A stretch of DNA of 64,000 nucleotides from JBCCGL01 sp039029275 (GTDB lineage: Bacteria > Pseudomonadota > Gammaproteobacteria > JBCCGL01): assembly GCA_039029275.1 (NCBI GenBank), contig JBCCGL010000007.1:124001-188000 (forward strand), given 5' to 3'. Both the position numbers and the translations under genes were made by a program. This document shows, in pieces, positions 26,501-34,984 of the stretch. The number at the start of each line of letters is the position of its first letter. Position 1 is the stretch's first letter. The notes beneath the pieces were generated by a model. The model made no database searches. It was not told the origin of the DNA and worked only from the letters and a program-made list of their open reading frames with translations.

Positions 26501-27531
26501 CAAGCAATATCCTTTTGCGGAGCGATAAATTCGCGCACATTGAATTTCGGCTGCCAAAACTTGAACGGTGATATTCGCTGCAGGTGAAATTCGCGACCGT
26601 CGCACGGTGCGATGATGACCGACTTGACGGTGCCGATCTTCAACGCGCGATGGATTTTCTTTGCGTATTTGTTGTCGATTCGCTCAAGTTCACGCTCCCA
26701 TTCACTGGCGCTGTTGTCTACCGCGGGTCGAAACATTGCTCGGTCGGCGATGACAGTTCGCGAATCAATCGCCATTTGCTCGAAATCATCGACGATAGCC
26801 AAACCGAGATAGGTGGCCAGTTCGCGCGTTAGCGGGTCATCGGATGCGACCTGCAAAGGCGTATATAACCGGTCGCTTTGAGGTAAATCACCGGCACCCC
26901 ACACCCACAAACTGTTTACACTGAGTTTGCCGTTCATCATACGATCCTGGTTCACCGGGTGACTATGCAAGAGCATCTGAATCTCGGTCAGCAACTGCTT
27001 GCCTTCGTTAGCCATTCCCGCCTCGACGATAAAGCGGTCGATGTTGCGACCATATGCGTACGATGGAGGTCCCATGTCAACTGTCGGTACACCCTCGCCT
27101 GCGAGCAGCCATTCGCAGGCGTTACATTCATGAACATGCAGCCCATCGGCCTGCAAGTGCGAATTCAATGTCTCGCGCAGAGCGGTACTTTCCTCAACCG
27201 AGATATCCAATGCGTCGGCGTCGATCAAGCGTGCGCTATCGCGGTCAACCTTGAGGTGCACCGGATCCGCTCGAACCACGTTGCTACGAACACCGATTCT
27301 TTCAGCCTGCGCGCTGGCAATGGGAGGACACCCATGCAGTCCGGATGCACAGTCAAACGCGCATCCCAGAACAGCCTCGTAACTTTGTTGCTCTACCGCT
27401 TGCGGACGGGCGCCGCGCATCAAGTTCACCAGCGACGAGTTTTGCAGACAGTCGAGCGAACTGTGCGGGCATTCAAACAACCCGGGCAAGATAAAATACA
27501 AGTCGGCACTTTTTTGCATTGCTGCGGTCAT
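26500..27531 (-). CDS. conserved hypothetical protein, RpfE/COG4255-like
   Basis: 343-residue soluble protein with no clear catalytic motif known to me. The family is found next to recJ in other gammaproteobacteria and in Xanthomonas carries the name RpfE (a gene of the rpf cluster, of unclear function). Seen here: SLVNLMRGARPQAV near residue 33, CEWLLAGEGVP and the block NGKLSVNSLWVWGAGDLP near 205, which resembles part of the alkaline-phosphatase/cofactor-independent phosphoglycerate mutase-like family. Cys residues are frequent in the first 75 residues. It is coupled to recJ by a TGATG overlap. The RpfE link is from recollection of the family and the neighbour. Confidence 0.68.
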   Translation of the reverse strand: MTAAMQKSADLYFILPGLFECPHSSLDCLQNSSLVNLMRGARPQAVEQQSYEAVLGCAFDCASGLHGCPPIASAQAERIGVRSNVVRADPVHLKVDRDSARLIDADALDISVEESTALRETLNSHLQADGLHVHECNACEWLLAGEGVPTVDMGPPSYAYGRNIDRFIVEAGMANEGKQLLTEIQMLLHSHPVNQDRMMNGKLSVNSLWVWGAGDLPQSDRLYTPLQVASDDPLTRELATYLGLAIVDDFEQMAIDSRTVIADRAMFRPAVDNSASEWERELERIDNKYAKKIHRALKIGTVKSVIIAPCDGREFHLQRISPFKFWQPKFNVREFIAPQKDIA

Positions 27532-27642
27532 AGTCGGCGAATCCGATCTATTTTAACGTTAAGGGTCCAAAATTTTCTTACGTTATAGTTGCATACTAAG
27601 CTGTATCAAGCTTTCATTCGTTTATTCCTGGTTTCCGATTTT

Positions 27643-29778
27643 ATGAACAAAAACAAGCTCATTCTTATTGTTGTCGTCTTAGCGCTTATCGGTGCTTTCT
27701 TTGTTTTCGATCTTTGGAAGTTTTTGAGCCTCGAGGCGATTAAGGAACAGCAAAATGAGATTGTGCAGTTCTACGAGAATAATCGTGTGCTCACGATCGG
27801 CTTGTATTTTGCGATTTATGTCGTGGTCACTGCGCTTTCCCTACCGGTTGCTGCTGTAATTACATTGCTCGGTGGCGCGATCTTCGGTCTAGTGGTCGGC
27901 ACGATTGTGGTTTCCTTCGCCTCCACCACCGGTGCGACGCTTGCATTTCTAGGGTGTCGTTACCTGTTTCGTGAGTCAGTCGAATCGAAGTTCTCGCAAC
28001 AACTTTCCAAAATCAACGCCGGCATGGAACGCGACGGCATGTTTTATTTGTTCACGCTACGGGTGATTCCCATCGTGCCGTTTTTCGTGGTCAACCTGCT
28101 GATGGGCCTGACAAAAATTCCAACACGGACATTTTTTTGGGTGAGTCAGTTGGGCATGCTCGCGGGCACAGCGGTGTTCGTCAACGCCGGAACACAACTT
28201 GCGAAAATCGAATCGCTAGACGGGATTTTCTCTGCACCGATCATTATATCGTTCGCGATCCTTGGACTTTTCCCCTACTTTGCCAAGACGGTGATTGGAC
28301 GAATTCAGGCGCAGCGCGCGCTTAAAGGATTTAACAAACCGAGTTCTTTCGATCGTAACCTGGTTGTGATTGGAGCGGGATCTGCAGGTCTTGTCAGCGC
28401 CTATATTGCCGCAGCGGTTAAAGCCAAAGTGACGTTGATCGAAAAGAACAAGATGGGCGGTGACTGCCTCAACACCGGGTGCGTGCCATCGAAAACGCTC
28501 ATCCGATCCGCTAAGTTGCTGAAACAGATCAGCCGGTCCAGCCGCTATGGCGTTAAGTCGGCGTCTGCAGAATTTGATTTCAAGCTCGCGATGCAGCGAG
28601 TGCGCGATGTCATCACCGCAATTGAGCCGCACGATTCGGTCGAGCGATACACGTCGCTTGGCGTTGACTGTGTCAGTGGCGAGGCTCGCATAACGTCGCC
28701 TTGGTCAGTTGAGGTCAATGGCGAAACCCTGACCACTCGTAACATCATCATTGCCAGCGGTGCGCGACCTTTTGTCCCGCCAATAGAAGGCATTGAGGAG
28801 GTAGGTTACGTTACGTCAGATACATTGTGGGAGCTTGATGAACTTCCGAAACGGTTTGTTGTACTGGGTGGCGGGCCTATCGGTAGTGAACTCGCACAAG
28901 TGTTCGCCCGTTTCGGAAGCGACGTGACGCAGATTGAAATGCTGCCTCGGTTGTTAGTGCGCGAGGACCCGGAAGTCAGCGAGGTCGTGACTCAGCAGTT
29001 TATCGATGATGGCATCACCGTGATGACTGATACGCGCGCTGAAAGATGTTTGGTTGAGAACGGCGAAAAACAACTGATCTGCACACGCGATGGAGAAACT
29101 ATCACTGTGCCATTTGACGTTCTGCTTGTTGCGGTGGGTCGCACGCCGCGCACCGAGGGTTTAGGCCTGGAAGAGCTTGGCGTTAAAACCACGCCGCAGA
29201 AAACGATTGAAACCGACGACTACCTGCAAACGATCATGCCAACAATTTACGCTGTTGGTGATGTCGCAGGCCCGTATCAATTTACGCATGTCGGTGCGCA
29301 CCAGGCATGGTTTGGCGCGGTCAATTCACTGTTTGGGACACTCAAACGTTTTCGCGCGGATTACTCAGTCATTCCATTCGCCACTTTCACCGACCCGGAA
29401 GTTGCGCGTGTCGGTATCAATGAGACTGAAGCCAAAGCTCAGAACATCGAATACGAGGTCACGACCTACGGAATCGATGATCTTGATCGTGCAATTGCAG
29501 ATGGCGAAGCACACGGTTTTGTAAAGGTGCTGACCGTTCCGGGTAAGGACAAAATCCTCGGCGCAACGATTGTTGGCGAGCACTCCGGTGAGTTGATTGC
29601 GGAGTTTGTCCTCGCAATGAAACACGGCTTGGGGCTAAACAAGATCCTGGGCACGATTCATATCTACCCGACCATGGCAGAGGCAAACAAATATCTCGCC
29701 GGAAACTGGAAACGGGCGCACCAACCGGAGAAGCTGCTGGAGTGGATCGAGCGTTTTCATGCCTGGCGGCGCGGTTAA
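27643..29778 (+). CDS. fused VTT/TVP38 (DedA-like) membrane domain and FAD-dependent disulfide oxidoreductase
   Basis: Two-domain protein of 711 residues. Residues 1-225 are a VTT (TVP38/TMEM64, DedA-related) membrane module with TM helices near 5-25, 50-70, 75-100, 130-160, 165-185 and 200-220; the family segment LRVIPIVPFFVVNLLMGL is clear. Residues 240-711 form a class I pyridine-nucleotide disulfide oxidoreductase: FAD GAGSAGLVSA, redox pair GGDCLNTGCVPSK, NAD(P) GGGPIGSELAQ, second FAD site YAVGDVAG and a dimerisation domain with HIYPTMAE. It resembles mercuric and dihydrolipoamide reductases but lacks an HMA domain. ATG 27643 is preferred over an upstream TTG at 27589. Substrate unknown; it converges with icmF. 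Confidence 0.88.
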   Translation: MNKNKLILIVVVLALIGAFFVFDLWKFLSLEAIKEQQNEIVQFYENNRVLTIGLYFAIYVVVTALSLPVAAVITLLGGAIFGLVVGTIVVSFASTTGATLAFLGCRYLFRESVESKFSQQLSKINAGMERDGMFYLFTLRVIPIVPFFVVNLLMGLTKIPTRTFFWVSQLGMLAGTAVFVNAGTQLAKIESLDGIFSAPIIISFAILGLFPYFAKTVIGRIQAQRALKGFNKPSSFDRNLVVIGAGSAGLVSAYIAAAVKAKVTLIEKNKMGGDCLNTGCVPSKTLIRSAKLLKQISRSSRYGVKSASAEFDFKLAMQRVRDVITAIEPHDSVERYTSLGVDCVSGEARITSPWSVEVNGETLTTRNIIIASGARPFVPPIEGIEEVGYVTSDTLWELDELPKRFVVLGGGPIGSELAQVFARFGSDVTQIEMLPRLLVREDPEVSEVVTQQFIDDGITVMTDTRAERCLVENGEKQLICTRDGETITVPFDVLLVAVGRTPRTEGLGLEELGVKTTPQKTIETDDYLQTIMPTIYAVGDVAGPYQFTHVGAHQAWFGAVNSLFGTLKRFRADYSVIPFATFTDPEVARVGINETEAKAQNIEYEVTTYGIDDLDRAIADGEAHGFVKVLTVPGKDKILGATIVGEHSGELIAEFVLAMKHGLGLNKILGTIHIYPTMAEANKYLAGNWKRAHQPEKLLEWIERFHAWRRG

Positions 29779-29804
29779 TTATCGCGGCGGGGTTGCCCGT
29801 CAGT

Positions 29805-32800
29805 TTACATGTTGCGTCGGTATTTCCCGCCGACATCGAATAGCGCATTGGTGAGCTGACCAAGCGAGCAGTACCTGACCGCATCGACCAGTTCGGCAAA
29901 GACATTGCCATCGCTTATTGCCGCTGACTTGACTCTATCGATGGCGTTCACTGATGCGGTTTGATTCACGCTTTGAAAAGTACGGAGTCGGTTCAGCTGT
30001 CGTTGTTTTTCCTCTTCCGTTGAGCGAGCGAGTTCGACTTCCTGGATCTCCTGCCCGTTCGGATTCAGAAACGTGTTGACTCCGATAATCGGCAGTGACC
30101 CGTCGTGTTTTTTGTGTTCGTAAAAAAGAGACTCGTCCTGTATTTTGCCTCGCTGGTAACCCGTCTCCATCGCGCCAAGTACCCCGCCGCGCTCAGAAAT
30201 ACGCTCGAATTCGACGAGTACCGCTTCTTCAACTAATTCGGTGAGTTCGTCGATGATGAACGCCCCCTGATTGGGGTTTTCGTTCATGGCCAGACCCCAC
30301 TCGCGGTTGATGATCAATTGAATGGCCATCGCTCGGCGCACGGATTCTTCAGTCGGTGTGGTGACCGCCTCATCGTAAGCATTGGTGTGTAAGCTATTGC
30401 AATTGTCATATACAGCGATGAGTGCCTGAAGGGTTGTGCGAATATCGTTGAAATCCATTTCTTGCGCGTGCAGCGATCGGCCGGAAGTCTGAATGTGGTA
30501 CTTCAGTTTTTGACTGCGCTCATTCGCGCCGTAGCGCTCGCGCATCGCGACCGCCCAAATACGGCGCGCGACCCGACCCATGACCGTGTATTCAGGGTCC
30601 ATTCCGTTGCTAAAGAAGAACGAAAGATTCGGCGCAAAGTCGTCGATTCTCATACCGCGTTCGAGATACGACTCGACATAGGTAAACCCGTTTGCAAGCG
30701 TAAACGCGAGTTGCGAGATTGGGTTCGCGCCAGCCTCGGCGATGTGGTAACCGGAAATCGATACGGAGTAGAAATTGCGTACGCCGTGTTCGACAAAATA
30801 TTCCTGAATATCACCCATGAGCTTGAGGCTAAACTCGGTTGAAAACAGGCAGGTGTTCTGTCCTTGATCTTCTTTGAGGATGTCGGCCTGCACCGTGCCA
30901 CGAACGTTCTGCAAGGCAAATTCACGCAGCTGCTGCCATTCGGATTCATCTGGATCGCGCCTGTTTTCATCGACAAATTTATTGCGCTGCTGCTGACACG
31001 CGGTATCAAAGAAAAACGCAAGAATGATTGGTGCAGGGCCGTTAATCGTCATGGATACGGACGTAGTCGGGTCGCACAAATCAAACCCGTCGTACAGCGC
31101 TTGCATATCCTCGGTAGTACAAATTGAAACACCCGCATTGCCCACTTTGCCGTAAATATCCGGGCGTTCGTCCGGGTCTTGACCGTAGAGCGTTACCGAA
31201 TCAAACGCAGTCGAAAGCCGTTTTGCCGGGGCGTGCTCCGAGAGTTTTTTGAAGCGCGTGTTGGTTCGAAAAGCATCCCCTTCACCCGCGAACATGCGTG
31301 TCGGGTCTTCGTTCTCCCGTTTGAAAGGAAAGACGCCGGAAGTGAACGGGAAGTAGCCCGGGAGGTTTTCGAGCATCAGCCAGTGGAGCAACGCACCCTC
31401 ATCTGCAAATTTTGGCACACTGACTCGCGCAACCTTCGTCCCGGACATCGTTTGAAAGTTAAGTGGGGTTCGTATTTCACGGTCGCGAATATTGCTGACG
31501 AATTCGTCAGCTTCGTAGCGTGCGACGAGCGCCTCCCACCCAGCAAGAAGATCGCTTGCATCTGATGAGAGAAGTTTGTTGCGAGCATCAATCAATGCTG
31601 CAATTTCGCCTGACTCCGCTTTATCGCTTTCGGCCAACATGCGATTGGATTCGCGCAATTGTTGTATTTCGCGCGCAACAGTGGCGAACTGCGTTGCCCG
31701 TTTTTTGTAGTCGCGCACCGTCTCGGCAATTTCCGCCAGATAGCGAACTTTTTTTGCAGATATTATTGCGGTTGTTTTGCTGGAAAATTTTGTTTGCACA
31801 CGCGGCAACGCACCGCCTTTGGATGTGAAACCTTTTTCGTGTAAGGCATCGAGCAGCGCCTGATAAAGTGCAGTGACGCCGTCGTCGTTGAATCGCGAGG
31901 CAATCGTTCCAAACACCGGCATCTCGTCCGCGCTTTGCCCGAAGGCTTCGCGATTGCGCTGAACCTGCTTGCGAACATCACGCAGTGCGTCTTCCGCACC
32001 CTTGCGATCACATTTGTTGATTGCGACGAGGTCGGCGTAGTCCAGCATATCGATCTTCTCGAGCTGTGAGGACGCGCCAAACTCAGGTGTCATCACGTAT
32101 AAAGACGCGTCGCAATAAGGGACGATTCCGGCGTCACCCTGCCCGATTCCCGGCGTTTCCACGATGATGAGATCGAATTGTGCACAACGCATCGCCGCCA
32201 AAATATCCGGAAGTTCGCCCGGCACTTCGGTGTCGGCATTGCGCGTCGCAAGCGATCGCATATACACATTTTCGTGCTCGATGGCGTTCATGCGAATGCG
32301 ATCCCCGAGCAGCGATCCACCTGTTTTTCGACGCGTCGGGTCGATCGCGATCACGCCAATTTTGATTGAATCACTGTGATCGAGGCGAATGCGACGAATC
32401 AGCTCGTCTGTCAACGATGACTTGCCCGATCCACCCGTACCGGTGATGCCGAGTACGACCGGAGTTAGAGACAGTTGATTCGCAGAATTGGCTAATTCTG
32501 CAAGATAACCATCACGGCACGCGTGGTTTTCGATAACGCTGATTGTCGCGCTCAATGCCCGCCAATCTCGCGCGAGCGCGTCTGGTGCGGTATGCACGTC
32601 AAGATCACGCGCCTCGCGAGATTTGGCCGTCGTGCGTTCGAGCATATCCGCGATCATGCCCTGCAGTCCTAACTCCTGGCCATCCGCCGGCGAGTAGATT
32701 CGAGTAACCCCGTATTTGTGCAACTCATCAATCTCTTTGGCGACGATAACTCCGCCCCCGCCGCCAAATACGGCGATATTCTCGCCCCCGCGTTCTCGCA

Positions 32801-33071
32801 GTTGATCGATCATGTATTTGAAGTATTCGACATGACCGCCCTGGTAGGAACTCACCGCAATGCCGTCAGCGTCTTCCTGCAGCGCGGCAGTGACGACCTC
32901 GTCCACAGAGCGGTTGTGTCCCAAATGAATCACCTCTGTACCCGACGACTGAAGAATCCGGCGCATGATGTTGATCGAGGCATCGTGGCCGTCGAAAAGA
33001 CTCGCGGCAGTAACAAAACGAAGATGTTTTGAACGCTCGTGTTGGATCAGGCTTTGCGCAGATGCGGACAT
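29805..33071 (-). CDS. icmF: fused isobutyryl-CoA mutase (IcmF)
   Basis: 1088-residue adenosylcobalamin enzyme that interconverts isobutyryl-CoA and n-butyryl-CoA, with its own chaperone. In order: B12-binding domain (SLFDGHDASINIMRRI near residue 23), MeaB-like GTPase (Walker A GTGGSGKSS near 205, NKCD near 345), linker, and a mutase barrel from about 560. Substrate determinants point to ICM rather than MCM: Phe in SGVFPFKR where MCM has Tyr, and Gln in GQNTCLF where MCM has Arg. Transcribed leftwards from a promoter whose spacer is a TTTAC-N6-GTAAA dyad, divergent from a LiuR-type regulator. Some IcmF enzymes also accept pivalyl- or isovaleryl-CoA; specificity here is inferred. Confidence 0.94.
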   Translation of the reverse strand: MSASAQSLIQHERSKHLRFVTAASLFDGHDASINIMRRILQSSGTEVIHLGHNRSVDEVVTAALQEDADGIAVSSYQGGHVEYFKYMIDQLRERGGENIAVFGGGGGVIVAKEIDELHKYGVTRIYSPADGQELGLQGMIADMLERTTAKSREARDLDVHTAPDALARDWRALSATISVIENHACRDGYLAELANSANQLSLTPVVLGITGTGGSGKSSLTDELIRRIRLDHSDSIKIGVIAIDPTRRKTGGSLLGDRIRMNAIEHENVYMRSLATRNADTEVPGELPDILAAMRCAQFDLIIVETPGIGQGDAGIVPYCDASLYVMTPEFGASSQLEKIDMLDYADLVAINKCDRKGAEDALRDVRKQVQRNREAFGQSADEMPVFGTIASRFNDDGVTALYQALLDALHEKGFTSKGGALPRVQTKFSSKTTAIISAKKVRYLAEIAETVRDYKKRATQFATVAREIQQLRESNRMLAESDKAESGEIAALIDARNKLLSSDASDLLAGWEALVARYEADEFVSNIRDREIRTPLNFQTMSGTKVARVSVPKFADEGALLHWLMLENLPGYFPFTSGVFPFKRENEDPTRMFAGEGDAFRTNTRFKKLSEHAPAKRLSTAFDSVTLYGQDPDERPDIYGKVGNAGVSICTTEDMQALYDGFDLCDPTTSVSMTINGPAPIILAFFFDTACQQQRNKFVDENRRDPDESEWQQLREFALQNVRGTVQADILKEDQGQNTCLFSTEFSLKLMGDIQEYFVEHGVRNFYSVSISGYHIAEAGANPISQLAFTLANGFTYVESYLERGMRIDDFAPNLSFFFSNGMDPEYTVMGRVARRIWAVAMRERYGANERSQKLKYHIQTSGRSLHAQEMDFNDIRTTLQALIAVYDNCNSLHTNAYDEAVTTPTEESVRRAMAIQLIINREWGLAMNENPNQGAFIIDELTELVEEAVLVEFERISERGGVLGAMETGYQRGKIQDESLFYEHKKHDGSLPIIGVNTFLNPNGQEIQEVELARSTEEEKQRQLNRLRTFQSVNQTASVNAIDRVKSAAISDGNVFAELVDAVRYCSLGQLTNALFDVGGKYRRNM

Positions 33072-33126
33072 GGGGTGTAGCTCTCTCCTGATTTAAGGTG
33101 TTACAGGAAGCGCGGAAATTCGAACG

Positions 33127-33154
33127 ATTCTATTTACCTTTACGTAAACGTCAA
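33127..33154 (-). promoter_or_regulatory. icmF promoter with LiuR-type operator in the spacer
   Basis: Reading leftwards: TTGACG (33154-33149), then TTTACGTAAAGGTAAA (33148-33133), then TAGAAT (33132-33127). The 16-bp spacer is itself a TTTAC-N6-GTAAA inverted repeat, the type of site used by MerR-family regulators, which act by bending the promoter spacer. The nearby + strand MerR gene is the likely binder (inference). Confidence 0.65.
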
Positions 33155-33259
33155 TAGGGAGTAAGGTATCTGACGTTACGTCAACTGCGTACTAAAACAA
33201 GTAAGATATTTTTAATATCAATACTTTATGAAACATTTTTGAAAAGCACTTAAATTAAG

Positions 33260-33649
33260 ATGGCTTCAACTTTTTCTATTTCTGAACTCGCCAAGCAATT
33301 CAGCGTCACCACTCGCGCCATCCGGTTTTACGAGGACAAAGGTTTGCTCAACCCGACACGCAACGGGCGTAACCGCGTCTATTCAAAGCGTGATCGCACG
33401 CGTTTGAAACTGGTTTTGCGAGGAAAACGTCTGGGTTTTACTCTGGACGAAACACGCGAAATCATTGATCTCTACGATGGCCAACGCAGCGGTGAAAAGC
33501 GTCAACTTGAATTAATGTGCGAAAAAATCACCACCAGCCGCAAGTTACTCACCCAACAATTACGCGATATCCAGCAGTCGCTTACCGAGATGGATCGCAT
33601 CGAGGCAAACTGCAAAAAACAGCTCGATCAAATTAACAGCGCGACATGA
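33260..33649 (+). CDS. liuR: MerR family regulator, LiuR-type
   Basis: 129-residue regulator with a MerR winged helix-turn-helix at the start (SISELAKQFSVTTRAIRFYE, then NRVYSKRDRTRLKLV) and a long dimerisation helix near 75-120. It has no metal-binding cysteine cluster; only two Cys occur, far apart. Position between icmF and an isovaleryl-CoA dehydrogenase operon, and the flanking TTTAC-N6-GTAAA dyads, fit LiuR, the regulator of leucine and isovalerate use in gammaproteobacteria. Start ATG 33260 has a weak ribosome site. Confidence 0.85.
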   Translation: MASTFSISELAKQFSVTTRAIRFYEDKGLLNPTRNGRNRVYSKRDRTRLKLVLRGKRLGFTLDETREIIDLYDGQRSGEKRQLELMCEKITTSRKLLTQQLRDIQQSLTEMDRIEANCKKQLDQINSAT

Positions 33650-33658
33650 AAAATTTGG

Positions 33659-33688
33659 TTGACGTTTACGTTAACGTAAACATAGACT
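33659..33688 (+). promoter_or_regulatory. branched-chain operon promoter with perfect LiuR-type palindrome
   Basis: TTGACG (33659-33664) is followed directly by a perfect palindrome, GTTTACGTTAACGTAAAC at 33664-33681, and then TAGACT (33683-33688), an 18-bp spacer. It has the same TTTAC-N6-GTAAA form as the site before icmF on the opposite side of liuR. It lies 110 bp before the isovaleryl-CoA dehydrogenase start. Confidence 0.72.
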
Positions 33689-33797
33689 TGGTCATGCTCA
33701 CGATCCAAATCTAAACTGGATTTTGTCATTGGCATTTAAATTCAGTAGCTTAAAAGTATTTTTTAACTAAGTTTATAAGCCTTCAGTTAGCTCGACT

Positions 33798-34964
33798 ATG
33801 CTTGATTACCCCAACTTGAACTTCGATCTCGGCGAAGACACCGAAATGCTATCGCGCTCAATCGAGCAGTTTGCACAAGACGTAATAGCCCCGCTGGCCA
33901 GTGACATTGACAAAGAAAACGCGTTCCCGCGTTCGTTATGGAATCAGATGGGCGAAATGGGACTGCTGGGAATCACCGTGAATGAATCCTACGGCGGTTC
34001 GGGCATGGGCTATCTCGCACACACCGTTGCGATGCAGGCGATTAGTCGCGCATCAGCGTCCGTGGGTTTGTCCTACGGCGCGCATTCCAATCTCTGCGTC
34101 AACCAGATTCATCGCAATGGTTCCGATGAACAAAAAGCGCGTTACCTGCCAAAACTGATTTCGGGCGAGCACGTCGGTGCACTTGCGATGAGCGAGCCGG
34201 GATCCGGCTCGGATGTTGTCAGCATGCAGTTGCGCGCAGATAAGTCCGGCGACCGATACATTTTGAACGGCAATAAGATGTGGATCACCAACGGGCCGGA
34301 TGCCGACACTCTGGTTGTCTATGCGAAAACGGACCCTTCAGCCGAGTCGCGTGGTATCACCGCGTTTATTATCGAGAAGACGTTTGCTGGATTTTCGACC
34401 GCGCAGAAACTGGACAAACTTGGCATGCGTGGCTCCAACACCTGCGAGTTAATTTTCGACAACTGCGAAGTCCCCGAGGAAAACGTGCTTGGTGCAATTG
34501 GCGGCGGCGTGCGAGTGCTGATGAGTGGACTTGATTACGAACGCATTGTTTTGTCTGGAGGACCGCTGGGTATTATGGATGCGTGCATGGATGCCGTTTT
34601 GCCCTACGTGCATGAACGCAAGCAGTTCGGCCAACCGATCGGCACCTTTGAACTTATGCAAGGCAAACTCGCCGATATGTACACCACTATGAACGCGTGC
34701 AAAGCTTATGTATACGCGGTTGCGCGCGCCTCCGACCGTGGCGAGACCACGCGAAAAGACGCTGCGGGTGCGATACTCTACTGCGCTGAAAAAGCCACGT
34801 GGATGGCACTGGAGGCGATCCAAACCCTGGGCGGAAATGGCTATATCAACGATTACCCGACCGGCCGACTCCTGCGTGACGCCAAATTGTATGAAATTGG
34901 CGCAGGCACGAGTGAGATCCGCCGCATGCTGATCGGGCGCGAATTATTCGCAGACACGGTATAA
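33798..34964 (+). CDS. liuA: isovaleryl-CoA dehydrogenase
   Basis: FAD enzyme that oxidises isovaleryl-CoA to 3-methylcrotonyl-CoA in leucine breakdown and passes electrons to ETF. The 388-residue protein has the acyl-CoA dehydrogenase plan: MSEPGSGSDVV near 137, WITNGPDADT near 166, and a C-terminal QTLGGNGYINDYPTGRLLRDAK. The IVD hallmark is LDYERIVLSGGPLGIM near 250, where the catalytic Glu is placed in helix G rather than at the C terminus. First gene of the LiuR-controlled operon. Confidence 0.93.
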   Translation: MLDYPNLNFDLGEDTEMLSRSIEQFAQDVIAPLASDIDKENAFPRSLWNQMGEMGLLGITVNESYGGSGMGYLAHTVAMQAISRASASVGLSYGAHSNLCVNQIHRNGSDEQKARYLPKLISGEHVGALAMSEPGSGSDVVSMQLRADKSGDRYILNGNKMWITNGPDADTLVVYAKTDPSAESRGITAFIIEKTFAGFSTAQKLDKLGMRGSNTCELIFDNCEVPEENVLGAIGGGVRVLMSGLDYERIVLSGGPLGIMDACMDAVLPYVHERKQFGQPIGTFELMQGKLADMYTTMNACKAYVYAVARASDRGETTRKDAAGAILYCAEKATWMALEAIQTLGGNGYINDYPTGRLLRDAKLYEIGAGTSEIRRMLIGRELFADTV

Positions 34965-34984
34965 GTTATTTCAGGGTTTCGATC

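Noticed and set aside
26959..27588. 209-codon frame antisense to the RpfE-like gene
   Set aside because: The opposite frame has conserved blocks and a coupled overlap with recJ; this one has no family resemblance.
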